Source: Astropecten irregularis
Lineage: Eukaryota; Echinodermata; Asteroidea; Paxillosida; Astropectinidae
Reading direction: 5' to 3'
NCBI GenBank assembly: GCA_963971285.1
Contig: OZ020255.1
Coordinates: 868,001-932,000, forward strand
Length of the DNA: 64,000 bases
Shown: positions 42,001-57,000 of the stretch, in pieces
Numbering within the stretch: the first letter of the stretch is position 1
Layout: every line of letters starts with the position of its first letter
Notes under the pieces: model-generated
Seen by the model: the letters and a program-made list of their open reading frames with translations, nothing else
Database searches by the model: none
What the model was told of the DNA's origin: nothing
Position numbers and translations under genes: made by a program

Positions 42001-45000
42001 ACAGAGGCCAGTTGTCCAGATGATTTGTCCATTGGTTCGAGACAATATCCTGTAGTAGGGGAATCGCGCAGGTTAACAACGAATAATTGACGGTGAAGGA
42101 AAAGAATGCGAAACATTTTAATCAGCTAGATCTGCGGTTGAAGAACAAATAATGGTAGTGGTGTGATAGGTTTTGTAGAACAATTTATCTTTCATACCTT
42201 GAGTGGTTGATGGCGGAGGTGTTGTGCTTATGACAGTTGTGGTCACTGTAGAGGTTCGAGTCGTCGGGAAAGTGGTAGAGTATTCTAGAAGAAGAGGTGT
42301 TGTTATTAAGATTAGTCATTAAGATGTAAGTCACAATGGGTGTTTGCATTCTAAGATAGAAATATCGCGTTCTGCTTGTGAAGAAATGTTGTAGAGAGAC
42401 TTACCTTTCACACAACCGAGGGCATGAAGCTCAAAAGTTGTTGCATCAGCATCACTGACATTGCGGAACTGAATACGCAATTCTGTCACACCATCCAGTG
42501 TTCCTTCGAAATCTGGCAAAAGCGTCATGATGGGCTCGTCTAGTTTGACGGTGATGTTTATTAGCTGTATAGGAATACGGTATGGATTCAGCATGGTCAG
42601 ATACGTTGCCCAGGTGAAGGGAAATGAAAAATTGGACCTTGAAAGATTTGTATTTGTCTGCTTACTTTCTGTCGTCCAGTGGAGTCATCAATGACGTCAG
42701 TAAAGGTGCTGTCTCCTGGTTTCTTAACACTCAGTGTGACGGTGACTGTTACTGGCTCTTGTGGAGTAGGTTGCCTTGATGTTGTGCTTTCTTGTGTTCC
42801 AGTAGGTACAGTGGTTGATTCAGGAGAGCGCAAAGTGACGACAAAGGCTCCAACTTGGACGGGTTCTCGGAAGACACGCAGCACACTTGGAATATCACTT
42901 GAAGTTTCACCTGTTGGTATCTGTGTGATCGTCAGGTACGAGGTGTTTTCGTCAACTGTGAGTGTCCCTTCAGGTGTGATGCTAGATTCAAGTCCTTTCT
43001 CGCCATCCATTGGCTCTAGGCAATATCCTATAGGGACAAACAAATGTGAAATCAATCAATATCCATTGGAGGGAAATTTAAGGAAGAACTTATTTGGCTT
43101 GGAAAAGAAGAAATGTAAATACAGGAAAGTCATCCGCATTATCTCTCCAATTGTATTGTTCTACTCTATCCTCATACCTGGAGTGGTTGACCTCTCCGAT
43201 GTTGTCGTACTCGACCTTGTTGTTTCTTCAGTGATACTTGTAGTCGGTGTAGTGACAGTGGTTACTTTGGTTGTCATCTCAGTTGTTGAGTATTCTAAAA
43301 GAAAATGTGTTTTGCCGTAGAAGACATGAGATATTGAAAGCATTTCATCTGTAGTACTGTTTAGGTAGGGCATTGGTAGTCTGCAAAATGGTGCCAGTTT
43401 TTGGATTTGATATGCGTGAAATTTTATTTTGAAAACATGACGGTACTGGGAAAAGGTGAAAATGTTCTCACCCTCGGCACATCCTAAAACGGTCAGTTGC
43501 AGTTCAATAGAATCAGCTTCTATGACTGTCTGGAACTCAATACGGAATACCGAAATTCCCTCTAGATTGTTGTCATCCGTCAGGAATGTAACCCTTTGTG
43601 ACAAGCCTCCTTCGAGCACGACGGCTACGGTCTGTAATTTGAAATAAAAGACGAAATGTTTATATTCTGCTGAGGAATGATTTGCTCCGCGGGAAATATG
43701 GACTAGTGAAAATGTGGGCTGAATTTCGTCTCGAATATTGTGTGTTAATTTTAATCTGAGCATACCTTTATCTGATCATTGCTATCCCGCACAGGCGAAA
43801 ACCCAGTGTCTCCGTATTTCTGTGTAGAGAAAGTTAAGTTAACTTCCACTTGTGCCGGCTGTTGGGTGCTTTCTGTTGGTGTTGTGGATGACAGTGGCAA
43901 ACTCAATGTGAGACTGACTGCCCGGACAGTGATTTGTTTGTTAAATGTACTGTCTACGGTAGCTTTCTCTTGCTCTTGTGTATTTGGCAGGTCTTTGAGT
44001 GTCACAAGTCCAGTTGTTTCGTCTACAGATGCCGATGCACTACCAGTGACAGAGGCCAGTTGTCCAGATGATTTGTCCATTGGTTCGAGACAATATCCTG
44101 TAGTAGGGGAATCGCGCAGGTTAACAACGAATAATTGACGGTGAAGGAAAAGAATGCGAAACATTTTAATCAGCTAGATCTGCGGTTGAAGAACAAATAA
44201 TGGTAGTGGTGTGATAGGTTTTGTAGAACAATTTATCTTTCATACCTTGAGTGGTTGATGGCGGAGGTGTTGTGCTTATGACAGTTGTGGTCACTGTAGA
44301 GGTTCGAGTCGTCGGGAAAGTGGTAGAGTATTCTAGAAGAAGAGGTGTTGTTATTAAGATTAGTCATTAAGATGTAAGTCACAATGGGTGTTTGCATTCT
44401 AAGATAGAAATATCGCGTTCTGCTTGTGAAGAAATGCTGTAGAGAGACTTACCTTTCACACAACCGAGGACATGAAGCTCAAAAGTTGTTGCATCAGCAT
44501 CACTGACATTGCGGAACTGAATACGCAATTCTGTCACACCATCCAGTGTTCCTTCGAAATCTGGCAAAAGCGTCATGATGGGCTCGTCTAGTTTGACGGT
44601 GATGTTTATTAGCTGTATAGGAATACGGTATGGATTCAGCATGGTCAGATACGTTGCCCAGGTGAAAGGAAATGAAAAATTGGACCTTGAAAGATTTGTA
44701 TTTGTCTGCTTACTTTCTGTCGTCCAGTGGAGTCATCAATGACGTCAGTAAAGGTGCTGTCTCCTGGTTTCTTAACACTCAGTGTGACGGTGACTGTTAC
44801 TGGCTCTTGTGGAGTAGGTTGCCTTGATGTTGTGCTTTCTTGTGTTCCAGTAGATACAGTGGTTGATTCAGGAGAGCGCAAAGTGACGACAAAGGCTCCA
44901 ACTTGGACGGGTTCTCGGAAGACACGCAGCACACTTGGAATATCACTTGAAGTTTCACCTGTTGGTATCTGTGTGATCGTCAGGTACGAGGTGTTTTCGT

Positions 45001-48000
45001 CAACTGTGAGTGTCCCTTCAGGTGTGATGCTAGATTCAAGTCCTTTCTCGCCATCCATTGGCTCTAGGCAATATCCTATAGGGACAAACAAATGTGAAAT
45101 CAATCAATATCAATTGGAGGGAAATTTAAGGAAGAACTTATTTGGCTTGGAAAAGAAGAAATGTAAATACAGGAAAGTCATCCGCATTATCTCTCCAATT
45201 GTATTGTTCTACTCTATCCTCATACCTGGAGTGGTTGACCTCTCCGATGTTGTCGTACTCGACCTTGTTGTTTCTTCAGTGATACTTGTAGTCGGTGTAG
45301 TGAAAGTGGTTACTTTGGTTGTCATCTCAGTTGTTGAGTATTCTAAAAGAAAATGTGTTTTGCCGTAGAAGACATGAGATATTGAAAGCATTTCATCTGT
45401 AGAACTGTTTAGGTAGGGCATTGGTAGTCTGAAAAATGGTGCCAGTTTTTGGATTTGATATGCGTGAAATTTTATTTTGAAAACATGACGGTACTGGGAA
45501 AAGGTGAAAATTTTCTCACCCTCGGCACATCCTAAAACGGTCAGTTGCAGTTCAATAGAATCAGCTTCTATGACTGTCTGGAACTCAATACGGAATACCG
45601 AAATTCCCTCTAGATTGTTGTCATCCGTCAGGAATGTAACCCTTTGTGACAAGCCTCCTTCGAGCACGACGGCTACGGTCTGTAATTTGAAATAAAAGAC
45701 GAAATGTTTATATTCTGCTGAGGAATGATTTGCTCCGCGGGAAATATGGACTATTGAAAATGTGGGCTGAATTTCGTCTCGAATATTGTGTGTTAATTTT
45801 AATCTGAGCATACCTTTATCTGATCATTGCTATCCCGCACAGGCGAAAACCCAGTGTCTCCGTATTTCTGTGTGGAGAAAGTTAAGTTAACTTCCACTTG
45901 TGCCGGCTGTTGGGTGCTTTCTGTTGGTGTTGTGGATGACAGTGGCAAACGCAATGTGAGACTGACTGCCCGGACAGTGATTTGTTTGTTAAATGTACTG
46001 TCTACGGTAGCTTTCTCTTGCTCTTGTGTATTTGGCAGGTCTTTGAGTGTCACAAGTCCAGTTGTTTCGTCTACAGATGCCGATGCACTACCAGTGACAG
46101 AGGCCAGTTGTCCAGATGATTTGTCCATTGGTTCGAGACAATATCCTGTAGTAGGGGAATCGCGCAGGTTAACAACGAATAATTGACGGTGAAGGAAAAG
46201 AATGCGAAACATTTTAATCAGCTAGATCTGCGGTTGAAGAACAAATAATGGTAGTGGTGTGATAGGTTTTGTAGAACAATTTATCTTTCATACCTTGAGT
46301 GGTTGATGGCGGAGGTGTTGTGCTTATGACAGTTGTGGTCACTGTAGAGGTTCGAGTCGTCGGGAAAGTGGTAGAGTATTCTAGAAGAAGAGGTGTTGTT
46401 ATTAAGATTAGTCATTAAGATGTAAGTCACAATGGGTGTTTGCATTCTAAGATAGAAATATCGCGTTCTGCTTGTGAAGAAATGCTGTAGAGAGACTTAC
46501 CTTTCACACAACCGAGGACATGAAGCTCAAAAGTTGTTGCATCAGCATCACTGACATTGCGGAACTGAATACGCAATTCTGTCACACCATCCAGTGTTCC
46601 TTCGAAATCTGGCAAAAGCGTCATGATGGGCTCGTCTAGTTTGACGGTGATGTTTATTAGCTGTATAGGAATACGGTATGGATTCAGCATGGTCAGATAC
46701 GTTGCCCAGGTGAAAGGAAATGAAAAATTGGACCTTGAAAGATTTGTATTTGTCTGCTTACTTTCTGTCGTCCAGTGGAGTCATCAATGACGTCAGTAAA
46801 GGTGCTGTCTCCTGGTTTCTTAACACTCAGTGTGACGGTGACTGTTACTGGCTCTTGTGGAGTAGGTTGCCTTGATGTTGTGCTTTCTTGTGTTCCAGTA
46901 GGTACAGTGGTTGATTCAGGAGAGCGCAAAGTGACGACAAAGGCTCCAACTTGGACGGGTTCTCGGAAGACACGCAGCACACTTGGAATATCACTTGAAG
47001 TTTCACCTGTTGGTATCTGTGTGATCGTCAGGTACGAGGTGTTTTCGTCAACTGTGAGTGTCCCTTCAGGTGTGATGCTAGATTCAAGTCCTTTCTCGCC
47101 ATCCATTGGCTCTAGGCAATATCCTATATGGACAAACAAATGTGAAATCAATCAATATCCATTGGAGGGAAATTTAAGGAAGAACTTATTTGGCTTGGAA
47201 AAGAAGAAATGTAAATACAGGAAAGTCATCCGCATTATCTCTCCAATTGTATTGTTCTACTCTATCCTCATACCTGGAGTGGTTGACCTCTCCGATGTTG
47301 TCGTACTCGACCTTGTTGTTTCTTCAGTGATACTTGTAGTCGGTGTAGTGACAGTGGTTACTTTGGTTGTCATCTCAGTTGTTGAGTATTCTAAAAGAAA
47401 ATGTGTTTTGCCGTAGAAGACATGAGATATTGAAAGCATTTCATCTGTAGTACTGTTTAGGTAGGGCATTGGTAGTCTGCAAAATGGTGCCAGTTTTTGG
47501 ATTTGATATGCGTGAAATTTTATTTTGAAAACATGACGGTACTGGGAAAAGGTGAAAATGTTCTCACCCTCGGCACATCCTAAAACGGTCAGTTGCAGTT
47601 CAATAGAATCAGCTTCTATGACTGTCTGGAACTCAATACGGAATACCGAAATTCCCTCTAGATTGTTGTCATCCGTCAGGAATGTAACCCTTTGTGACAA
47701 GCCTCCTTCGAGCACGACGGCTACGGTCTGTAATTTGAAATAAAAGACGAAATGTTTATATTCTGCTGAGGAATGATTTGCTCCGCGGGAAATATGGACT
47801 AGTGAAAATGTGGGCTGAATTTCGTCTCGAATATTGTGTGTTAATTTTAATCTGAGCATACCTTTATCTGATCATTGCTATCCCGCACAGGCGAAAACCC
47901 AGTGTCTCCGTATTTCTGTGTGGAGAAAGTTAAGTTAACTTCCACTTGTGCCGGCTGTTGGGTGCTTTCTGTTGGTGTTGTGGATGACAGTGGCAAACTC

Positions 48001-51000
48001 AATGTGAGACTGACTGCCCGGACAGTGATTTGTTTGTTAAATGTACTGTCTACGGTAGCTTTCTCTTGCTCTTGTGTATTTGGCAGGTCTTTGAGTGTCA
48101 CAAGTCCAGTTGTTTCGTCTACAGATGCCGATGCACTACCAGTGACAGAGGCCAGTTGTCCAGATGATTTGTCCATTGGTTCGAGACAATATCCTGTAGT
48201 AGGGGAATCGCGCAGGTTAACAACGAATAATTGACGGTGAAGGAAAAGAATGCGAAACATTTTAATCAGCTAGATCTGCGGTTGAAGAACAAATAATGGT
48301 AGTGGTGTGATAGGTTTTGTAGAACAATTTATCTTTCATACCTTGAGTGGTTGATGGCGGAGGTGTTGTGCTTATGACAGTTGTGGTCACTGTAGAGGTT
48401 CGAGTCGTCGGGAAAGTGGTAGAGTATTCTAGAAGAAGAGGTGTTGTTATTAAGATTAGTCATTAAGATGTAAGTCACAATGGGTGTTTGCATTCTAAGA
48501 TAGAAATATCGCGTTCTGCTTGTGAAGAAATGCTGTAGAGAGACTTACCTTTCACACAACCGAGGACATGAAGCTCAAAAGTTGTTGTATCAGCATCACT
48601 GACATTGCGGAACTGAATACGCAATTCTGTCACACCATCCAGTGTTCCTTCGAAATCTGGCAAAAGCGTCATGATGGGCTCGTCTAGTTTGACGGTGATG
48701 TTTATTAGCTGTATAGGAATACGGTATGGATTCAGCATGGTCAGATACGTTGCCCAGGTGAAAGGAAATGAAAAATTGGACCTTGAAAGATTTGTATTTG
48801 TCTGCTTACTTTCTGTCGTCCAGTGGAGTCATCAATGAGGTCAGTAAAGGTGCTGTCTCCTGGTTTCTTAACACTCAGTGTGACGGTGACTGTTACTGGC
48901 TCTTGTGGAGTAGGTTGCCTTGATGTTGTGCTTTCTTGTGTTCCAGTAGATACAGTGGTTGATTCAGGAGAGCGCAAAGTGACGACAAAGGCTCCAACTT
49001 GGACGGGTTCTCGGAAGACACGCAGCACACTTGGAATATCACTTGAAGTTTCACCTGTTGGTATCTGTGTGATCGTCAGGTACGAGGTGTTTTCGTCAAC
49101 TGTGAGTGTCCCTTCAGGTGTGATGCTAGATTCAAGTCCTTTCTCGCCATCCATTGGCTCTAGGCAATATCCTATAGGGACAAACAAATGTGAAATCAAT
49201 CAATATCCATTGGAGGGAAATTTAAGGAAGAACTTATTTGGCTTGGAAAAGAAGAAATGTAAATACAGGAAAGTCATCCGCATTATCTCTCCAATTGTAT
49301 TGTTCTACTCTATCCTCATACCTGGAGTGGTTGACCTCTCCGATGTTGTCGTACTCGACCTTGTTGTTTCTTCAGTGATACTTGTAGTCGGTGTAGTGAA
49401 AGTGGTTACTTTGGTTGTCATCTCAGTTGTTGAGTATTCTAAAAGAAAATGTGTTTTGCCGTAGAAGACATGAGATATTGAAAGCATTTCATCTGTAGAA
49501 CTGTTTAGGTAGGGCATTGGTAGTCTGAAAAATGGTGCCAGTTTTTGGATTTGATATGCGTGAAATTTTATTTTGAAAACATGACGGTACTGGGAAAAGG
49601 TGAAAATGTTCTCACCCTCGGCACATCCTAAAACGGTCAGTTGCAGTTCAATAGAATCAGCTTCTATGACTGTCTGGAACTCAATACGGAATACCGAAAT
49701 TCCCTCTAGATTGTTGTCATCCGTCAGGAATGTAACCCTTTGTGACAAGCCTCCTTCGAGCACGACGGCTACGGTCTGTAATTTGAAATAAAAGACGAAA
49801 TGTTTATATTCTGCTGAGGAATGATTTGCTCCGCGGGAAATATGGACTATTGAAAATGTGGGCTGAATTTCGTCTCGAATATTGTGTGTTAATTTTAATC
49901 TGAGCATACCTTTATCTGATCATTGCTATCCCGCACAGGCGAAAACCCAGTGTCTCCGTATTTCTGTGTGGAGAAAGTTAAGTTAACTTCCACTTGTGCC
50001 GGCTGTTGGGTGCTTTCTGTTGGTGTTGTGGATGACAGTGGCAAACTCAATGTGAGACTGACTGCCCGGACAGTGATTTGTTTGTTAAATGTACTGTCTA
50101 CGGTAGCTTTCTCTTGCTCTTGTGTATTTGGCAGGTCTTTGAGTGTCACAAGTCCAGTTGTTTCGTCTACAGATGCCGATGCACTACCAGTGACAGAGGC
50201 CAGTTGTCCAGATGATTTGTCCATTGGTTCGAGACAATATCCTGTAGTAGGGGAATCGCGCAGGTTAACAACGAATAATTGACGGTGAAGGAAAAGAATG
50301 CGAAACATTTTAATCAGCTAGATCTGCGGTTGAAGAACAAATAATGGTAGTGGTGTGATAGGTTTTGTAGAACAATTTATCTTTCATACCTTGAGTGGTT
50401 GATGGCGGAGGTGTTGTGCTTATGACAGTTGTGGTCACTGTAGAGGTTCGAGTCGTCGGGAAAGTGGTAGAGTATTCTAGAAGAAGAGGTGTTGTTATTA
50501 AGATTAGTCATTAAGATGTAAGTCACAATGGGTGTTTGCATTCTAAGATAGAAATATCGCGTTCTGCTTGTGAAGAAATGCTGTAGAGAGACTTACCTTT
50601 CACACAACCGAGGACATGAAGCTCAAAAGTTGTTGCATCAGCATCACTGACATTGCGGAACTGAATACGCAATTCTGTCACACCATCCAGTGTTCCTTCG
50701 AAATCTGGCAAAAGCGTCATGATGGGCTCGTCTAGTTTGACGGTGATGTTTATTAGCTGTATAGGAATACGGTATGGATTCAGCATGGTCAGATACGTTG
50801 CCCAGGTGAAAGGAAATGAAAAATTGGACCTTGAAAGATTTGTATTTGTCTGCTTACTTTCTGTCGTCCAGTGGAGTCATCAATGAGGTCAGTAAAGGTG
50901 CTGTCTCCTGGTTTCTTAACACTCAGTGTGACGGTGACTGTTACTGGCTCTTGTGGAGTAGGTTGCCTTGATGTTGTGCTTTCTTGTGTTCCAGTAGGTA

Positions 51001-54000
51001 CAGTGGTTGATTCAGGAGAGCGCAAAGTGACGACAAAGGCTCCAACTTGGACGGGTTCTCGGAAGACACGCAGCACACTTGGAATATCACTTGAAGTTCC
51101 ACCTGTTGGTATCTGTGTGATCGTCAGGTACGAGGTGTTTTCGTCAACTGTGAGTGTCCCTTCAGGTGTGATGCTAGATTCAAGTCCTTTCTCGACATCC
51201 ATTGGCTCTAGGCAATATCCTATAGGGACAAACAAATGTGAAATCAATCAATATCCATTGGAGGGAAATTTAAGGAAGAACTTATTTGGCTTGGAAAAGA
51301 AGAAATGTAAATACAGGAAAGTCATCCGCATTATCTCTCCAATTGTATTGTTCTACTCTATCCTCATACCTGGAGTGGTTGACCTCTCCGATGTTGTCGT
51401 ACTCGACCTTGTTGTTTCTTCAGTGATACTTGTAGTCGGTGTAGTGACAGTGGTTACTTTGGTTGTCATCTCAGTTGTTGAGTATTCTAAAAGAAAATGT
51501 GTTTTGCCGTAGAAGACATGAGATATTGAAAGCATTTCATATGTAGTACTGTTTAGGTAGGGCATTGGTAGTCTGCAAAATGGTGCCAGTTTTTGGATTT
51601 GATATGCGTGAAATTTTATTTTGAAAACATGACGGTACTGGGAAAAGGTGAAAATGTTCTCACCCTCGGCACATCCTAAAACGGTCAGTTGCAGTTCAAT
51701 AGAATCAGCTTCTATGACTGTCTGGAACTCAATACGGAATACCGAAATTCCCTCTAGATTGTTGTCATCCGTCAGGAATGTAACCTTTTGTGACAAGCCT
51801 CCTTCGAGCACGACGGCTACGGTCTGTAATTTGAAATAAAAGACGAAATGTTTATATTCTGCTGAGGAATGATTTGCTCCGCGGGAAATATGGACTAGTG
51901 AAAATGTGGGCTGAATTTCGTCTCGAATATTGTGTGTTAATTTTAATCTGAGCATACCTTTATCTGATCATTGCTATCCCGCACAGGCGAAAACCCAGTG
52001 TCTCCGTATTTCTGTGTGGAGAAAGTTAAGTTAACTTCCACTTGTGCCGGCTGTTGGGTGCTTTCTGTTGGTGTTGTGGATGACAGTGGCAAACTCAATG
52101 TGAGACTGACTGCCCGGACAGTGATTTGTTTGTTAAATGTACTGTCAACGGTAGCTTTCTCTTGCTCTTGTGTATTTGGCAGGTCTTTGAGTGTCACAAG
52201 TCCAGTTGTTTCGTCTACAGATGCCGATGCACTACCAGTGACAGAGGCCAGTTGTCCAGATGATTTGTCCATTGGTTCGAGACAATATCCTGTAGTAGGG
52301 GAATCGCGCAGGTTAACAACGAATAATTGACGGTGAAGGAAAAGAATGCGAAACATTTTAATCAGCTAGATCTGCGGTTGAAGAACAAATAATGGTAGTG
52401 GTGTGATAGGTTTTGTAGAACAATTTATCTTTCATACCTTGAGTGGTTGATGGCGGAGGTGTTGTGCTTATGACAGTTGTGGTCACTGTAGAGGTTCGAG
52501 TCGTCGGGAAAGTGGTAGAGTATTCTAGAAGAAGAGGTGTTGTTATTAAGATTTGTCATTAAGATGTAAGTCACAATGGGTGTTTGCATTCTAAGATAGA
52601 AATATCGCGTTCTGCTTGTGAAGAAATGCTGTAGAGAGACTTACCTTTCACACAACCGAGGACATGAAGCTCAAAAGTTGTTGCATCAGCATCACTGACA
52701 TTGCGGAACTGAATACGCAATTCTGTCACACCATCCAGTGTTCCTTCGAAATCTGGCAAAAGCGTCATGATGGGCTCGTCTAGTTTGACGGTGATGTTTA
52801 TTAGCTGTATAGGAATACGGTATGGATTCAGCATGGTCAGATACGTTGCCCAGGTGAAAGGAAATGAAAAATTGGACCTTGAAAGATTTGTATTTGTCTG
52901 CTTACTTTCTGTCGTCCAGTGGAGTCATCAATGACGTCAGTAAAGGTGCTGTCTCCTGGTTTCTTAACACTCAGTGTGACGGTGACTGTTACTGGCTCTT
53001 GTGGAGTAGGTTGCCTTGATGTTGTGCTTTCTTGTGTTCCAGTAGGTACAGTGGTTGATTCAGGAGAGCGCAAAGTGACGACAAAGGCTCCAACTTGGAC
53101 GGGTTCTCGGAAGACACGCAGCACACTTGGAATATCACTTGAAGTTCCACCTGTTGGTATCTGTGTGATCGTCAGGTACGAGGTGTTTTCGTCAACTGTG
53201 AGTGTCCCTTCAGGTGTGATGCTAGATTCAAGTCCTTTCTCGACATCCATTGGCTCTAGGCAATATCCTATAGGGACAAACAAATGTGAAATCAATCAAT
53301 ATCCATTGGAGGGAAATTTAAGGAAGAACTTATTTGGCTTGGAAAAGAAGAAATGTAAATACAGGAAAGTCATCCGCATTATCTCTCCAATTGTATTGTT
53401 CTACTCTATCCTCATACCTGGAGTGGTTGACCTCTCCGATGTTGTCGTACTCGACCTTGTTGTTTCTTCAGTGATACTTGTAGTCGGTGTAGTGACAGTG
53501 GTTACTTTGGTTGTCATCTCAGTTGTTGAGTATTCTAAAAGAAAATGTGTTTTGCCGTAGAAGACATGAGATATTGAAAGCATTTCATATGTAGTACTGT
53601 TTAGGTAGGGCATTGGTAGTCTGCAAAATGGTGCCAGTTTTTGGATTTGATATGCGTGAAATTTTATTTTGAAAACATGACGGTACTGGGAAAAGGTGAA
53701 AATGTTCTCACCCTCGGCACATCCTAAAACGGTCAGTTGCAGTTCAATAGAATCAGCTTCTATGACTGTCTGGAACTCAATACGGAATACCGAAATTCCC
53801 TCTAGATTGTTGTCATCCGTCAGGAATGTAACCTTTTGTGACAAGCCTCCTTCGAGCACGACGGCTACGGTCTGTAATTTGAAATAAAAGACGAAATGTT
53901 TATATTCTGCTGAGGAATGATTTGCTCCGCGGGAAATATGGACTAGTGAAAATGTGGGCTGAATTTCGTCTCGAATATTGTGTGTTAATTTTAATCTGAG

Positions 54001-57000
54001 CATACCTTTATCTGATCATTGCTATCCCGCACAGGCGAAAACCCAGTGTCTCCGTATTTCTGTGTGGAGAAAGTTAAGTTAACTTCCACTTGTGCCGGCT
54101 GTTGGGTGCTTTCTGTTGGTGTTGTGGATGACAGTGGCAAACTCAATGTGAGACTGACTGCCCGGACAGTGATTTGTTTGTTAAATGTACTGTCAACGGT
54201 AGCTTTCTCTTGCTCTTGTGTATTTGGCAGGTCTTTGAGTGTCACAAGTCCAGTTGTTTCGTCTACAGATGCCGATGCACTACCAGTGACAGAGGCCAGT
54301 TGTCCAGATGATTTGTCCATTGGTTCGAGACAATATCCTGTAGTAGGGGAATCGCGCAGGTTAACAACGAATAATTGACGGTGAAGGAAAAGAATGCGAA
54401 ACATTTTAATCAGCTAGATCTGCGGTTGAAGAACAAATAATGGTAGTGGTGTGATAGGTTTTGTAGAACAATTTATCTTTCATACCTTGAGTGGTTGATG
54501 GCGGAGGTGTTGTGCTTATGACAGTTGTGGTCACTGTAGAGGTTCGAGTCGTCGGGAAAGTGGTAGAGTATTCTAGAAGAAGAGGTGTTGTTATTAAGAT
54601 TTGTCATTAAGATGTAAGTCACAATGGGTGTTTGCATTCTAAGATAGAAATATCGCGTTCTGCTTGTGAAGAAATGCTGTAGAGAGACTTACCTTTCACA
54701 CAACCGAGGACATGAAGCTCAAAAGTTGTTGCATCAGCATCACTGACATTGCGGAACTGAATACGCAATTCTGTCACACCATCCAGTGTTCCTTCGAAAT
54801 CTGGCAAAAGCGTCATGATGGGCTCGTCTAGTTTGACGGTGATGTTTATTAGCTGTATAGGAATACGGTATGGATTCAGCATGGTCAGATACGTTGCCCA
54901 GGTGAAAGGAAATGAAAAATTGGACCTTGAAAGATTTGTATTTGTCTGCTTACTTTCTGTCGTCCAGTGGAGTCATCAATGACGTCAGTAAAGGTGCTGT
55001 CTCCTGGTTTCTTAACACTCAGTGTGACGGTGACTGTTACTGGCTCTTGTGGAGTAGGTTGCCTTGATGTTGTGCTTTCTTGTGTTCCAGTAGGTACAGT
55101 GGTTGATTCAGGAGAGCGCAAAGTGACGACAAAGGCTCCAACTTGGACGGGTTCTCGGAAGACACGCAGCACACTTGGAATATCACTTGAAGTTCCACCT
55201 GTTGGTATCTGTGTGATCGTCAGGTACGAGGTGTTTTCGTCAACTGTGAGTGTCCCTTCAGGTGTGATGCTAGATTCAAGTCCTTTCTCGACATCCATTG
55301 GCTCTAGGCAATATCCTATAGGGACAAACAAATGTGAAATCAATCAATATCCATTGGAGGGAAATTTAAGGAAGAACTTATTTGGCTTGGAAAAGAAGAA
55401 ATGTAAATACAGGAAAGTCATCCGCATTATCTCTCCAATTGTATTGTTCTACTCTATCCTCATACCTGGAGTGGTTGACCTCTCCGATGTTGTCGTACTC
55501 GACCTTGTTGTTTCTTCAGTGATACTTGTAGTCGGTGTAGTGACAGTGGTTACTTTGGTTGTCATCTCAGTTGTTGAGTATTCTAAAAGAAAATGTGTTT
55601 TGCCGTAGAAGACATGAGATATTGAAAGCATTTCATATGTAGTACTGTTTAGGTAGGGCATTGGTAGTCTGCAAAATGGTGCCAGTTTTTGGATTTGATA
55701 TGCGTGAAATTTTATTTTGAAAACATGACGGTACTGGGAAAAGGTGAAAATGTTCTCACCCTCGGCACATCCTAAAACGGTCAGTTGCAGTTCAATAGAA
55801 TCAGCTTCTATGACTGTCTGGAACTCAATACGGAATACCGAAATTCCCTCTAGATTGTTGTCATCCGTCAGGAATGTAACCTTTTGTGACAAGCCTCCTT
55901 CGAGCACGACGGCTACGGTCTGTAATTTGAAATAAAAGACGAAATGTTTATATTCTGCTGAGGAATGATTTGCTCCGCGGGAAATATGGACTAGTGAAAA
56001 TGTGGGCTGAATTTCGTCTCGAATATTGTGTGTTAATTTTAATCTGAGCATACCTTTATCTGATCATTGCTATCCCGCACAGGCGAAAACCCAGTGTCTC
56101 CGTATTTCTGTGTGGAGAAAGTTAAGTTAACTTCCACTTGTGCCGGCTGTTGGGTGCTTTCTGTTGGTGTTGTGGATGACAGTGGCAAACTCAATGTGAG
56201 ACTGACTGCCCGGACAGTGATTTGTTTGTTAAATGTACTGTCAACGGTAGCTTTCTCTTGCTCTTGTGTATTTGGCAGGTCTTTGAGTGTCACAAGTCCA
56301 GTTGTTTCGTCTACAGATGCCGATGCACTACCAGTGACAGAGGCCAGTTGTCCAGATGATTTGTCCATTGGTTCGAGACAATATCCTGTAGTAGGGGAAT
56401 CGCGCAGGTTAACAACGAATAATTGACGGTGAAGGAAAAGAATGCGAAACATTTTAATCAGCTAGATCTGCGGTTGAAGAACAAATAATGGTAGTGGTGT
56501 GATAGGTTTTGTAGAACAATTTATCTTTCATACCTTGAGTGGTTGATGGCGGAGGTGTTGTGCTTATGACAGTTGTGGTCACTGTAGAGGTTCGAGTCGT
56601 CGGGAAAGTGGTAGAGTATTCTAGAAGAAGAGGTGTTGTTATTAAGATTAGTCATTAAGATGTAAGTCACAATGGGTGTTTGCATTCTAAGATAGAAATA
56701 TCGCGTTCTGCTTGTGAAGAAATGCTGTAGAGAGACTTACCTTTCACACAACCGAGGACATGAAGCTCAAAAGTTGTTGCATCAGCATCACTGACATTGC
56801 GGAACTGAATACGCAATTCTGTCACACCATCCAGTGTTCCTTCGAAATCTGGCAAAAGCGTCATGATGGGCTCGTCTAGTTTGACGGTGATGTTTATTAG
56901 CTGTATAGGAATACGGTATGGATTCAGCATGGTCAGATACGTTGCCCAGGTGAAAGGAAATGAAAAATTGGACCTTGAAAGATTTGTATTTGTCTGCTTA

